The notes beneath the pieces were generated by a model. That model saw only the letters and a list, made by a program, of their open reading frames with translations, had not been told where the DNA came from and searched no databases. A DNA stretch of 64,000 bases, taken from the NCBI RefSeq assembly GCF_004803695.1, contig NZ_CP039393.1, forward strand, positions 2,728,001 to 2,792,000. Reading direction: 5' to 3'. Origin of the DNA: Muribaculum gordoncarteri (lineage in GTDB: Bacteria > Bacteroidota > Bacteroidia > Bacteroidales > Muribaculaceae). Positions within the stretch are counted from its first letter, which is position 1. Every line of letters begins with the position of its first letter. Of this stretch, positions 1 to 8,366 are shown in pieces. Position numbers and translations under genes: made by a program.

Positions 1-606
1 TTTACGCAGACATTGTGCCACAGTCTTGCTTATCGGGGCATTGTCGGCAGAATATGTCCTTTCTGTAAAGACATTGGCCGCCACAACGTTGAGTCCGTTA
101 TAAGCCATGGTGTACTTGAGTTGTCTCCGGTCTGAAGATGTATTTTTTGTCATGCCGGTAGAGAAACCCTCCACAAGTTTGTTTGAGGTCTCGGCGACCA
201 TGGTGCTGTCAACGCGTATTATTTGCATGTCATCCAGTACAGCATCGGGTACATACTTAAGATATTTGGAGCATATCAGTGCATATGCCTCTTTGAAAAA
301 ATCTATATTTATCCTGGTCAGCCGCTCGCTGAAAGATGAATGAACCACCACTGTGCGCTTGCTGTCAGAGGTGCCATTTGTGTCCGTCATCAGCGGGATG
401 CCATTTTTTATCGATATAATCCTTTGACTGACCTGAGATGAAGACAGCATTGCAAATATGCAGTCGTCCATCATGTCTACTCCACGTAATTTTTTTGCTT
501 TGTAATCGACCTTTGTTTTGGCCGCTATCTCTGAGATTTTATCGTATGGGAGGTTTTTTATCACCCCGATGGCTGTTACATTATCTTTTGGGTGCTGTGT
601 AGTCAT
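1..606 (-). CDS. IS4-like transposase, N-terminal part (runs off left edge)
   Basis: An open frame starts with ATG at 606 on the minus strand and continues without a stop for 202 codons to the window edge. The protein begins MTTQHPKDNVTAIG and carries IIRVDSTMV around residue 140, which fits the first catalytic Asp (DST) of IS4-type DDE transposases. It is followed by a basic stretch and KYTMAYNG. The C-terminal half with the remaining catalytic residues lies outside the window, so whether the element is active cannot be judged. The right end of the element must lie between about 610 and 710, just upstream of the phage-like operon; no terminal inverted repeat can be confirmed with only one end visible. 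Family assignment is by motif recognition. Confidence 0.72.
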   Translation of the reverse strand, partial: MTTQHPKDNVTAIGVIKNLPYDKISEIAAKTKVDYKAKKLRGVDMMDDCIFAMLSSSQVSQRIISIKNGIPLMTDTNGTSDSKRTVVVHSSFSERLTRINIDFFKEAYALICSKYLKYVPDAVLDDMQIIRVDSTMVAETSNKLVEGFSTGMTKNTSSDRRQLKYTMAYNGLNVVAANVFTERTYSADNAPISKTVAQCLRK

Positions 607-713
607 ATCTGTTTTTTTGATATAACAACCAGGCTCGACTTTTTGCTGTGTCTTCCGACCACTAGAACCCTTGCGGGTTGCACAACACCACCCACACCCC
701 CCCCATACCCATC

Positions 714-739
714 GCTTCGCGACATTATGGGGTGAAATC
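714..739 (+). promoter_or_regulatory. 26-base promoter element, copy 1
   Basis: This 26-base stretch (core GCGACATTATGGGGTGAAAT) is repeated without a mismatch at 58438-58463. In both places it ends exactly 16 bases before a TAnnTTTG -7 box. The position about 20 bases upstream of the -7 box, where TTTG is usually found, reads GTGA inside the element, so the element replaces a normal -33 box. This looks like an activator site or an alternative -35 recognition sequence. Confidence 0.75.
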
Positions 740-755
740 CGCCCTTTCCCGATAT

Positions 756-763
756 TATATTTG
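756..763 (+). promoter_or_regulatory. -7 box of the phage-like operon promoter
   Basis: TATATTTG matches the Bacteroidetes TAnnTTTG consensus and is followed by CAG, as at the second copy near 58480. Transcription would start near 770, leaving a leader of about 20 bases before the ATG at 792. Confidence 0.7.
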
Positions 764-791
764 CAGAAAAAAATTTTTAATCCGTAAAACT

Positions 792-3245
792 ATGAAAGAC
801 TCCTGTCTAACCATTCCGGCCAAGCTCTCAGCCTTCGCCGACCCCGACAACTCCGTGATTAACCTCCGCGAAAACAACGGAATCCTCAATCCCGTAGGCA
901 TGCCCTCGACCGTGGTCGATCTCCCCGGGTCGTTGCTCACCTCATTCAGCCACGACGACGGCACCGAAACCCTCTTTATCGTTGATAGACTTGCACTTTC
1001 GGCTGTCCGTGGAGGCCGTGTGACCAAAATTGCCACACTACCTTCGGCGCCTGGTTGTGCCGTTGTCGACGGCCCAATGTTGATTGTCATGACCGATGAA
1101 GGCCCTTGGAGAGCCTGTTACGACATGATTTCGGAGCAGTGGCGCGAATTGGGATTGAATCCCGATTTCCCTGCCGTAGGGATTGAAATAGCCAATGAAC
1201 GTGAATTCCGTGAAACCTCCGGATTTCTCGATTTTGACGACGAATACTCGCCGGCCGGCATGACTATGCAGCCCGGCGACAGTCGCATGCTCAACCGTCT
1301 GCTTATGGAGTCCTACGACCGTTTGAGCAATTCGGCTCTCTCGCAGGACTACTACGTGCATCCCGTCCTTGCTGCCTATCGTATAATCGGCGACGATGGC
1401 GCCGTGTTGTATCGTTCCACCCCGGTTCTCGTTTCGCCACGAGGCTTTGAAATCGTGAAGCCGCTTAACGCAAGGCTCTACACAAGCGGCGGCAACATGT
1501 CGATGAGCAGTGGAGTTGACATTTCGCTCACCGGTTTCCGGCTTGCATTGCGTTCGCCCGCCGTTGTTGATTCGCCGTGGGCCGACAAGGCTGTTGCTCT
1601 CGAACTGCTCGTCACTCCACCGCTCGACCCTGTGCGCCGCTCCGAGTCGGCCCGTGTTTCACTTGGCTCTCCCGATGGCTCGATTCGTCCCTTTTCTGTC
1701 AGGATGCCTCTTGTCGGCGAATATCCCTCGATGGTTCAGCGTGCTTTTGAACGCTTTGACCTGATTGCCAAGGTAGCCGCCCGCTATACCAATCCCTTCA
1801 AGGGCGGAATAGCCCCCGAAGGCGGCACTCTTGTTCCTCTCCCTTGGTCCTACAAATACAATGTGCCCTACGATGGCCGCTCGGTGCAGATTGCTCTTGC
1901 CGTAAAGTCCATTCCCGAAACTCCTCCCTTTGAGCTCTCGCTTCCTCACACATTTACGGCCGCTTCCGCCGCACTTGTAGGCGACATGGCGGTATGGGGC
2001 GACATAACCCCCGTTCACGCCTTGCCCTCGGGAGCCGACCAGCTTGCCGCATCGACCACGGGCGGTGTGGGATGGAATGCGGTGACTCGTGTCACGATAA
2101 CCTCACGCGACGGTCGCAAGGAGATTATTTCGCGCTCCTCGGGTGGCGATGACAATGCACCCGCTTCGCTATGGCCTGTGGTGGCCTATCCCCACCCCGA
2201 TGCAACGAAGATGGAGGTGCGCATCACCCGCACCGACGGCATCGTGTTTACACGCACTTTCATGCTTGCTCCCGGTCCTGACGGCACGGTGGCCTGTTCA
2301 TCGGCTGTCGACTGCACCCCCGTTGCGGTTGAGGACAACTCCACGGCTCACGAAGTTATATCGCCTCTGATGGAGCGTGTCAGCTCGCGCCGTCCCGGAT
2401 TGATTGTTGCCGCTTCGGCCTCCTCTCCGCTTGCTCCGCTCTCGCAGCTTCCCGTGTCGCAGGGCGCCGTTACGGCCCTTACCGCCGCCTCAGGGTCGTC
2501 GAGTGCATGGGACTTCGCTCGCCGTCATCTCTACGCATTCACCTCGTCGGGAATATATGCCGTGGCGGTGAACTCCTCTATGTCGCTCGCCTCGGCCCAC
2601 ATCATCGACAGCCGGTGTGTGATGTCGCGCGACTGCGTGGCCTTTTCACCCGATGGTGTATATGCCGTGGCCTCAGGCGACCTGCTGAAAGTCACCGGTT
2701 CGAGGGCTCAAACCGTTGTGCGCTCTTGCGGCGGCGATGCTGTGGCCTGGAGCGTGTCGCGCGGCGAGTTGTGGCATGTTGCGGCCGACGGCACCGTCAG
2801 GGTCATGAATCCACGTTCGTTGTGGTATGTGCGCAAGGGCGTCGTTCCGCAGTCGATGCTTTCGTCGGGCAGCCGCCTTTACATCACCACCGGCACAGCA
2901 TTGCTCGATGCCTCGGTCGAGAGTGTCGGCGAGGTCGATGTGGCGTTGCATTCGCGTGTCGAGCTGCCTGAGCCGTATGCCCTGCGCCACTGTTCACGGC
3001 TGTCGTGTGTCATGTCGGCCGGTCGTGGCAAGTTGACCATGAACCTGTCGGGCGACAATGGCTCGGGACATCCCCACAACCTTTTGTCGGTCGATTTTGA
3101 GGCCCCTGTGTGGAATGTCGTCACTCGCCGCATTCTCGGGCCGGCGCGCCGTTTCCTCACTGTGAGCTTGGCGGGCACCGTTGACTCCGGGGCCTTGATT
3201 GCTCGGTTTTTAGTTGACTTCGGCGATGGAAGGCGTAAATATTGA
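792..3245 (+). CDS. Large unrecognised protein, probably phage-derived structural protein
   Basis: I do not recognise a named family. The frame is open from further upstream, but ATG at 792 (MKDSCLTIPAKLSAF) fits the promoter at 756 and gives 817 residues. There is no signal peptide or membrane segment. The sequence is rich in short beta-type segments, with Ser/Val/Ala-rich repeats in the C-terminal half that read like beta-propeller blades (HLYAFTSSGIYAVAV, CVAFSPDGVYAVASGD, ELWHVAADGTVRVM). Its stop overlaps the start of the terminase gene by 20 bases, so the two are one translational unit. That coupling suggests a virion or packaging-related role, for example a stem or tail-stabilising protein, but this is inference from context only. 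Confidence 0.55.
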   Translation: MKDSCLTIPAKLSAFADPDNSVINLRENNGILNPVGMPSTVVDLPGSLLTSFSHDDGTETLFIVDRLALSAVRGGRVTKIATLPSAPGCAVVDGPMLIVMTDEGPWRACYDMISEQWRELGLNPDFPAVGIEIANEREFRETSGFLDFDDEYSPAGMTMQPGDSRMLNRLLMESYDRLSNSALSQDYYVHPVLAAYRIIGDDGAVLYRSTPVLVSPRGFEIVKPLNARLYTSGGNMSMSSGVDISLTGFRLALRSPAVVDSPWADKAVALELLVTPPLDPVRRSESARVSLGSPDGSIRPFSVRMPLVGEYPSMVQRAFERFDLIAKVAARYTNPFKGGIAPEGGTLVPLPWSYKYNVPYDGRSVQIALAVKSIPETPPFELSLPHTFTAASAALVGDMAVWGDITPVHALPSGADQLAASTTGGVGWNAVTRVTITSRDGRKEIISRSSGGDDNAPASLWPVVAYPHPDATKMEVRITRTDGIVFTRTFMLAPGPDGTVACSSAVDCTPVAVEDNSTAHEVISPLMERVSSRRPGLIVAASASSPLAPLSQLPVSQGAVTALTAASGSSSAWDFARRHLYAFTSSGIYAVAVNSSMSLASAHIIDSRCVMSRDCVAFSPDGVYAVASGDLLKVTGSRAQTVVRSCGGDAVAWSVSRGELWHVAADGTVRVMNPRSLWYVRKGVVPQSMLSSGSRLYITTGTALLDASVESVGEVDVALHSRVELPEPYALRHCSRLSCVMSAGRGKLTMNLSGDNGSGHPHNLLSVDFEAPVWNVVTRRILGPARRFLTVSLAGTVDSGALIARFLVDFGDGRRKY

Positions 3246-5130
3246 CGAAATCCTGCGCGAGAACGTGCGTCGCAACCGCAGTCGCGTTGTCGATTACGAC
3301 CCGATTAGAGGTATCGGTTGCCTCGGCGTGCGCCGTGAGGTTGACAGCCCCGACTCTCATTTGCCGGAACTGGTGCCTGAGGCCATGCTCGACGACCGTT
3401 GCTACATTGCCGCGTCGGGCGATGCCGTGGGATGGGTGAAACTGCGCTCGATCTACGACTTCGAGTACTGGGCGGCCAAGTGCGTCAAGATTAAGGACAA
3501 GCTCACGGGGCGCGATGTGCCATTCGTGCTTAATCGTCCGCAGCGTCGAGTGCTTGGCGTGCTCGAGAAGCAGCGCCTTGCCGGCCGACCGTTGAGGCTG
3601 ATTATGCTAAAGGCGCGTCAGTGGGGCGGCTCCACGCTTGTGCAGATGTATATGGCATGGATTCAGTGTACGCAGTGTCGCAACTGGCACTCGCTCATCT
3701 GCGCCCATGTCAAGGACACTGCCGCATCCATCAGGGGCATGTACACCAAGATGCTTGCCTGCTATCCGCAGGAGTATTGGGCCGAAGAGTCGCCTCCGCA
3801 GTTCCGTCCCTACGAGCGGTCGATCAACACCCGTGTCATCTCGGGGCGTGATTGCCGTGTCACCGTTGGATCGAGCGAGGGGCAGGAGGCTGTGCGCGGT
3901 TCCGACTATGCAATGGCTCATCTCAGCGAGGTGGCTTTCTGGCCCGATACCGCCATGCGCTCGCCCGAAGGGTTCATCCGTGCCGTGTGCGGAGGCATAG
4001 CGCGTGCTCCGCTCACCCTCATCGTGCTTGAAAGCACCGCCAACGGCGTGGGCAACTATTTCCATGCCGAGTGGCTGCGCTCGGTGCGCGGCGAGAGCGA
4101 CAAGGCCGCCGTGTTTGTACCGTGGACCGAAATCGACATCTACGCCGACGAGGTGCGCGATGCCGCTGCGCTATGGGAGGCGATGGACGACTATGAGCGC
4201 AAGCTGTGGGACGACGGCTGCACGCTGGAGCAGATTCAGTGGTATCACGACAAGCGCCGTGAGTATCCGTCGCGCGAGCTGATGGCCGCCGAGTATCCTT
4301 TAGACGATGTGGAGGCATTTGCCAACACCGGCTACGGTGTATTTGGCATCGACCTTGTGAGCCGTCTGCGCGAGCGATGCCTGCCGCCCGTGGCTGTGGG
4401 CGATGTGACAGCTCTCTCGCTCAAGGGATTCGGTGCGCTGGAGGGTGTGCGCTTTGTCGCCGACTCGCGCGGGCCGCTCAAGGTGTGGCATTTTCCTGAC
4501 AACGGGATGTCGCGTTGGAACAACCGCTATGTCGTGGCGGTTGACATCGGAGGCCGCTCGGCTGCAAGCGACTTCTCGGTCATCGCCGTGATCGACCGCA
4601 TGGGTGCGTCGGGCAAGCCGGAGATTGCCGCACAGTGGCGCGGACACATCGACCACGACCTGCTCACATGGCGTGCCGCGTCAATAGCGCAGTGGTATGA
4701 CTCGGCTCTGTTGGTAATCGAGAGCAACACTCTTGAAACCGAAAACACCGACGGCGAGCACTCACTCTACATGTTGTCGGAGCTGAATCATGTCTACCCC
4801 AATCTCTACCGTCGACCGCTGCTCGACAGCGTGCGAGGCGGCGAGGAGCTTCGCGTGGGATTTCACACCAACCGCTCGACCAAGAGCATCGTCATAAATC
4901 ATCTCATAGGCGTGGTGCGCGACGATGCCTATGTGGAGCGCGATGTCGATGCGTGTGACGAACTGGCCGTCTATGAGTGCCGGCAGTCGGGCCGATTCGC
5001 GGCAAAGCCCGGCCACCATGACGACATTCTCATGACTCGTGCCATAGGGCTTTATGTGGCGTCGGGGATGCCCGAGCCGGTGCTGCGCCGTCGCAGTCCG
5101 TTTTCCCGCCGTTATGTCAAGATTGTGTGA
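3226..5130 (+). CDS. Phage terminase large subunit (TerL), complete
   Basis: TerL is the ATP-driven DNA packaging motor of tailed phages, with an N-terminal ATPase and a C-terminal RNase H-like nuclease. Both halves look intact. The ATPase has MLKARQWGGST (deviant Walker A, about residues 126-136), AHLSEVAFW (Walker B region, about 230) and ESTANG (coupling motif, about 268). The nuclease has VVAVDIGGRS (about 436), LLVIESN (about 495) and GHHDDILMTRA (about 596), supplying three acidic positions. ATG 3226 (MEGVNIDEILREN) is preferred to an in-frame TTG at 3214. It overlaps the preceding gene. No small terminase, portal or capsid gene follows: the next genes are metabolic. Intact motifs without a prophage suggest domestication or a dispersed phage-like system. 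Confidence 0.85.
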   Translation: MEGVNIDEILRENVRRNRSRVVDYDPIRGIGCLGVRREVDSPDSHLPELVPEAMLDDRCYIAASGDAVGWVKLRSIYDFEYWAAKCVKIKDKLTGRDVPFVLNRPQRRVLGVLEKQRLAGRPLRLIMLKARQWGGSTLVQMYMAWIQCTQCRNWHSLICAHVKDTAASIRGMYTKMLACYPQEYWAEESPPQFRPYERSINTRVISGRDCRVTVGSSEGQEAVRGSDYAMAHLSEVAFWPDTAMRSPEGFIRAVCGGIARAPLTLIVLESTANGVGNYFHAEWLRSVRGESDKAAVFVPWTEIDIYADEVRDAAALWEAMDDYERKLWDDGCTLEQIQWYHDKRREYPSRELMAAEYPLDDVEAFANTGYGVFGIDLVSRLRERCLPPVAVGDVTALSLKGFGALEGVRFVADSRGPLKVWHFPDNGMSRWNNRYVVAVDIGGRSAASDFSVIAVIDRMGASGKPEIAAQWRGHIDHDLLTWRAASIAQWYDSALLVIESNTLETENTDGEHSLYMLSELNHVYPNLYRRPLLDSVRGGEELRVGFHTNRSTKSIVINHLIGVVRDDAYVERDVDACDELAVYECRQSGRFAAKPGHHDDILMTRAIGLYVASGMPEPVLRRRSPFSRRYVKIV

Positions 5131-5235
5131 CGACATGCTCCCTACATTGCAATTTGTTGCTCTGTCGCCCGTTATGCTGCTACTTTTTTCACAATGATGC
5201 TTGAAATCGGTGTAATTTATAATGTCACAGGCCTT

Positions 5236-5266
5236 TATGGCACATTTTTCCGCATAATGTGCCATA
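5236..5266. terminator. Inverted repeat between terL and the oxidoreductase operon
   Basis: TATGGCACA (5236-5244) pairs perfectly with TGTGCCATA (5258-5266) around a 13-base loop. The downstream sequence GGTTAAGGTTTTGTT is only moderately T-rich. It could terminate the phage-like operon, or be an operator for the promoter that follows at 5286-5318. Confidence 0.5.
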
Positions 5267-5285
5267 GGTTAAGGTTTTGTTAAAA

Positions 5286-5318
5286 TTTGCTAAGCAATGG
5301 AATAAATTCTTATATTTG
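5286..5318 (+). promoter_or_regulatory. Promoter of the 2-oxoacid:ferredoxin oxidoreductase operon
   Basis: TTTG at 5286-5289 and TATATTTG at 5311-5318 are separated by 21 bases, matching the Bacteroidetes primary sigma consensus. The first gene starts at 5349. Confidence 0.7.
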
Positions 5319-5348
5319 CTGACGCATTTTCAACTAAATCATACATAT

Positions 5349-5579
5349 ATGGCAAAAGTTCAAGGGGCGGTGGTAATAAACGAGGAGCGTTGCAAAGGCT
5401 GCAACCTGTGCGTCATGGCCTGTCCTGCCGATGTTTTGGCTCTCCAGTCAAAGGAAGTAAACAACCGTGGTTATCATTTTGCCTACATGGCCAATGAGCA
5501 AGCCTGTATAGGATGCTCGAGCTGTGCAGTTGTCTGTCCCGACGGGTGCATCGAGGTGTACCGTGTGGTTATAAAATAA
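5349..5579 (+). CDS. 2[4Fe-4S] ferredoxin subunit of 2-oxoacid:ferredoxin oxidoreductase
   Basis: A 76-residue ferredoxin with two cluster motifs, CKGCNLCVMACP and CIGCSSCAVVCP, each followed by the usual Pro. It is the delta/KorD-type electron-carrying subunit of the complex encoded by the next three genes. ATG 5349 (MAKVQGAVV) is chosen because the longer upstream frame would begin inside the promoter. The four genes are closely spaced in one operon (delta, alpha, beta, gamma). Confidence 0.9.
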   Translation: MAKVQGAVVINEERCKGCNLCVMACPADVLALQSKEVNNRGYHFAYMANEQACIGCSSCAVVCPDGCIEVYRVVIK

Positions 5580-5606
5580 ATGATCAATCGTGGTATCGCA
5601 TAAATT

Positions 5607-6701
5607 ATGAAAGAAGATATAAAATTGATGAAAGGCAATGAGGCTATAGCCCATGCCGCAATTAGATACGGAGCCGACGGTTACTTCGGCTATCCCATTA
5701 CGCCGCAGAGCGAAATCCTTGAAACCCTCGAGGAGCTGATGCCCTGGGAGTCAACCGGCATGGTTGTGCTTCAGGCCGAGAGCGAAATCGCGGCCATCAA
5801 CATGGTGTATGGCGGTGCCGCCTGTGGCAAGGCTGTTTTCACCTCATCCTCTTCGCCCGGCGTAAGCCTGAAGCAGGAGGGTATAAGCTATATAGCCGCC
5901 GGCGAGCTGCCCGCTCTCATCATCAACGTGATGCGCGGAGGCCCCGGACTCGGCACCATACAGCCCTCGCAAGCCGACTATTTCCAGGCTACCAAGGGCG
6001 GCGGTCACGGCGACTACAAGCTCATAACTCTTGCTCCCTCATCGGTGCAGGAGATGGCCGATTTCGTGGGACTCGGATTTGACCTGGCGTTCAAGTACAG
6101 GACTCCCTCAATCATTCTTGCCGACGGAATCGTGGGACAGATGATGGAGAAGGTGGTGCTGCCTACCCAGCGCAAGCGTCGCACCGACGCCGAGATTGCC
6201 GAGCAGTGTCCCTGGGCGGTGACCGGCAAGCCGTCGACCCGCTCGCGCAACGTGATGACAACCCTCGAGCTCGACCCGGCCGTGATGGAGGAGATCAACA
6301 ACCGCCTGCAGGCCAAGTACCGCATTATCGAGGAGAACGAGGTGCGCTTCCAGAGCTACGACACCGACGATGCCGATTACCTGATTGTGGCTTTCGGCTC
6401 AATCGCCCGCATCTGTCAGAAGTGTGTCGAGGAGGCCCGTGCACAAGGGGTGAAGATAGGACTGCTTCGCCCGATAACGCTGTGGCCGTTCCCCACCGAG
6501 GAGATCAAGCGCCTCGCTTCGCATGTCAAGGGAATCCTCGTGGTGGAGATAAACGCCGGCCAGATGATAGAGGATGTGCGCCTCGCATGCCACGACTCGG
6601 TGCCCGTGTACCACTACGGCCGTCTTGGCGGCATCGTTCCCAATCCGCAGGAGGTTGTCGACGCGTTCTTCAACTATTTCCCCGAGGCCAATAAACAATA
6701 G
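5607..6701 (+). CDS. vorB: 2-oxoacid:ferredoxin oxidoreductase alpha subunit (VorB type)
   Basis: The alpha subunit carries the pyrimidine-binding and transketolase-C parts of a TPP-dependent enzyme that oxidatively decarboxylates a 2-oxoacid to its acyl-CoA while reducing ferredoxin. At 364 residues it has the family's usual length. Recognisable segments are GNEAIAHAAIRYGADGYFGYPITPQSE at the start, ESEIAAINMVYGGAACG, and FTSSSSPGVSLKQEGISY. The set resembles enzymes annotated as 3-methyl-2-oxobutanoate (branched-chain) oxidoreductase in Bacteroidetes, but substrate choice between 2-oxoglutarate and branched-chain 2-oxoacids cannot be settled from sequence. It starts 27 bases after the ferredoxin gene. 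Confidence 0.88.
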   Translation: MKEDIKLMKGNEAIAHAAIRYGADGYFGYPITPQSEILETLEELMPWESTGMVVLQAESEIAAINMVYGGAACGKAVFTSSSSPGVSLKQEGISYIAAGELPALIINVMRGGPGLGTIQPSQADYFQATKGGGHGDYKLITLAPSSVQEMADFVGLGFDLAFKYRTPSIILADGIVGQMMEKVVLPTQRKRRTDAEIAEQCPWAVTGKPSTRSRNVMTTLELDPAVMEEINNRLQAKYRIIEENEVRFQSYDTDDADYLIVAFGSIARICQKCVEEARAQGVKIGLLRPITLWPFPTEEIKRLASHVKGILVVEINAGQMIEDVRLACHDSVPVYHYGRLGGIVPNPQEVVDAFFNYFPEANKQ

Positions 6702-6730
6702 TCAATAATGCTGTTACCGACTAAACGACA

Positions 6731-7501
6731 ATGGATATCAAAGATATAATCAAACCTGAGAACAAGGTCTACACCAAGCCTCGCCTGCTCAACGACAACC
6801 ACATGCACTACTGCCCCGGATGCAGCCACGGCGTTGTGCACAAGCTGATTGCCGAGATTGTGGATGAGATGGGCCTTGAGGACAAGACGATAGGAATCGC
6901 ACCGGTGGGATGCGCCGTGTTTGCTTACAATTATGTCGACATCGACTGGATCGAGGCCGCCCACGGTCGTGCTCCGGCAATTGCGACTGCCGTTAAGCGA
7001 CTGTCGCCCGACCGCATGGTGTTCACCTATCAGGGCGACGGCGACCTTGCCGCAATAGGAACCTGCGAGTCGATTCACGCTGCCAACCGTGGCGAGAACA
7101 TCACCATCATATTCATCAACAACGGCATATACGGCATGACGGGCGGCCAGATGGCGCCCACCACGCTTGAAGGCATGAAGACATCTACCACCCCCTACGG
7201 CCGCCGTGTTGACCTTAACGGCTATCCGCTGAAGATAGGCCCCATATTCGCCATGCTGGAGGGTACGTGCTATGTCACCCGTCAGTCGGTGCACACCCCG
7301 GCCAATGTGCGCAAGACCAAGGCCGCGCTTAAGCAGGCGTTCCGCAACTCGATGGAGGGCCTCGGCACCTCGGTGGTGGAGATCGTGAGCACATGCAGCT
7401 CGGGATGGAAGATGACTCCTCACGAAGCCAATGTGTGGATGGAAGAAAACATGTTTGCCCACTATCCGCTGGGCGACCTTAAAAACACAGTGAAGAAATG
7501 A
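6731..7501 (+). CDS. 2-oxoacid:ferredoxin oxidoreductase beta subunit (TPP-binding)
   Basis: This 256-residue subunit binds thiamine diphosphate. HYCPGCSHGVVHKLIAE near the N-terminus and GDGDLAAIGTCESIHAANRGENITIIFINNG (residues about 99-128) form the TPP/Mg site, with GDGD then NNG about 27 residues later. It sits 29 bases after the alpha gene, and its stop codon overlaps the ATG of the gamma gene by 4 bases, so the two are translationally coupled. The C-terminal segment with CSSGWKMTPHEA is typical of the family. Confidence 0.9.
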   Translation: MDIKDIIKPENKVYTKPRLLNDNHMHYCPGCSHGVVHKLIAEIVDEMGLEDKTIGIAPVGCAVFAYNYVDIDWIEAAHGRAPAIATAVKRLSPDRMVFTYQGDGDLAAIGTCESIHAANRGENITIIFINNGIYGMTGGQMAPTTLEGMKTSTTPYGRRVDLNGYPLKIGPIFAMLEGTCYVTRQSVHTPANVRKTKAALKQAFRNSMEGLGTSVVEIVSTCSSGWKMTPHEANVWMEENMFAHYPLGDLKNTVKK

Positions 7502-8040
7502 AGGAAGAGATAATCATAGCCGGATTTGGCGGACAGGGTGTGCTGTCGATGGGCAAAATACTTGCCTACGCCGCTTTAATGAACGACCTTGAGGTGAGCT
7601 GGATGCCGGCCTACGGCCCGGAACAGCGCGGAGGTACGGCCAATGTGACCGTGATACTCAGCGACACTCCCATAAGCTCGCCCGTGCTCGACAGCTACGA
7701 CATAGCCGTGGTGCTTAACCAGCAGAGCCTCGACAAGTTTGAGCCTAAGGTGAAGCCCGGCGGACTGCTGATATATGACTCCTACGGCATACACCGCGCT
7801 CCCCAACGCGGCGACATCACCGTACACGAGATAAAGGCGATGGACGCGACATTTGACATGGGCAACAGCAAGGCCTACAACATGGTTGTGCTTGGCGCAC
7901 TTCTCGGCATACGCGACCTTGTGCCTCTCGACGCCGTGATGCGCGGATTGAAGAAGACTCTTCCCGAGCGTCATCATCACCTGCTGCCGATGAATGAGGA
8001 GGCGATACAGCTTGGCATGACACTTGTCAACGAAAAATAA
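7498..8040 (+). CDS. 2-oxoacid:ferredoxin oxidoreductase gamma subunit
   Basis: A 180-residue gamma subunit opening with EIIIAGFGGQGVLSMGKILAYA and containing AYGPEQRGGTANVTVILS, both signatures of the pyruvate/ketoisovalerate oxidoreductase gamma family. It completes the four-subunit complex. The start overlaps the beta gene (ATGA). The operon ends 50 bases later at a strong hairpin. Confidence 0.9.
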   Translation: MKEEIIIAGFGGQGVLSMGKILAYAALMNDLEVSWMPAYGPEQRGGTANVTVILSDTPISSPVLDSYDIAVVLNQQSLDKFEPKVKPGGLLIYDSYGIHRAPQRGDITVHEIKAMDATFDMGNSKAYNMVVLGALLGIRDLVPLDAVMRGLKKTLPERHHHLLPMNEEAIQLGMTLVNEK

Positions 8041-8090
8041 ACCCGAAAAGGATGAAATGGATACCTTCACCAAGGTCAAACCTTACATAA

Positions 8091-8138
8091 ATGCAAAGCA
8101 GCGGATTCCGGCCCCCCCGAAGTCCGCTGCTTTTGCAT
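8091..8138. terminator. Bidirectional terminator
   Basis: ATGCAAAGCAGCGGA pairs with TCCGCTGCTTTTGCAT around a GC-rich loop, giving A- and T-rich flanks on both sides. It lies between the convergent ends of the oxidoreductase operon (plus) and the peptide-export operon (minus) and can serve both. Confidence 0.85.
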
Positions 8139-8149
8139 AAGAGAGCTGC

Positions 8150-8365
8150 TCAGGGGAGCAGACGCTGTAACAGGGTTGTGCCATCGGGAGAATATGGAAT
8201 TATAGCGGCGGCAATCATAATCAATGCCATGACGACTACGACGATAAGCGTTCCGTAGCGCACGGCTGCGGGCGGACGCGTGCCGATGATGTGACGCACC
8301 TTGTCGGAGCGCAGCTCTATGCGGTCGTGAGTGTCAGCAGGTTGTCGGCCATGATTGTTTTCCAT
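8150..8365 (-). CDS. Truncated HlyD-like membrane-fusion stub
   Basis: A 71-residue protein, MENNHGRQPAD..., with DRIELRSDKVRHIIGTRPP followed by one membrane segment (about residues 37-57) and a short tail. The IELRS-KVR-IIG-PP-RYG block is, as far as I recognise it, the N-terminal signature of HlyD-type accessory proteins paired with peptidase-containing ABC exporters in Bacteroidetes. The periplasmic hairpin, lipoyl and barrel domains that normally follow (more than 300 residues) are absent, and only the terminator lies downstream. The ATG at 8365 begins one base after the exporter stop; a longer frame would overlap the exporter by 32 bases. It is either a truncation or a natural anchor-only adaptor. 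Confidence 0.6.
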   Translation of the reverse strand: MENNHGRQPADTHDRIELRSDKVRHIIGTRPPAAVRYGTLIVVVVMALIMIAAAIIPYSPDGTTLLQRLLP

Positions 8366-8366
8366 C

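Noticed and set aside
792-5130. Complete prophage
   Set aside because: No integrase, portal, capsid, tail or attachment sites are visible; genes on the right are metabolic.
8041-8090. Remaining part of the HlyD-like gene downstream of the stub
   Set aside because: Only 59 bases separate the stub stop from the terminator stem, too little for the missing domains, and no similar reading is present.
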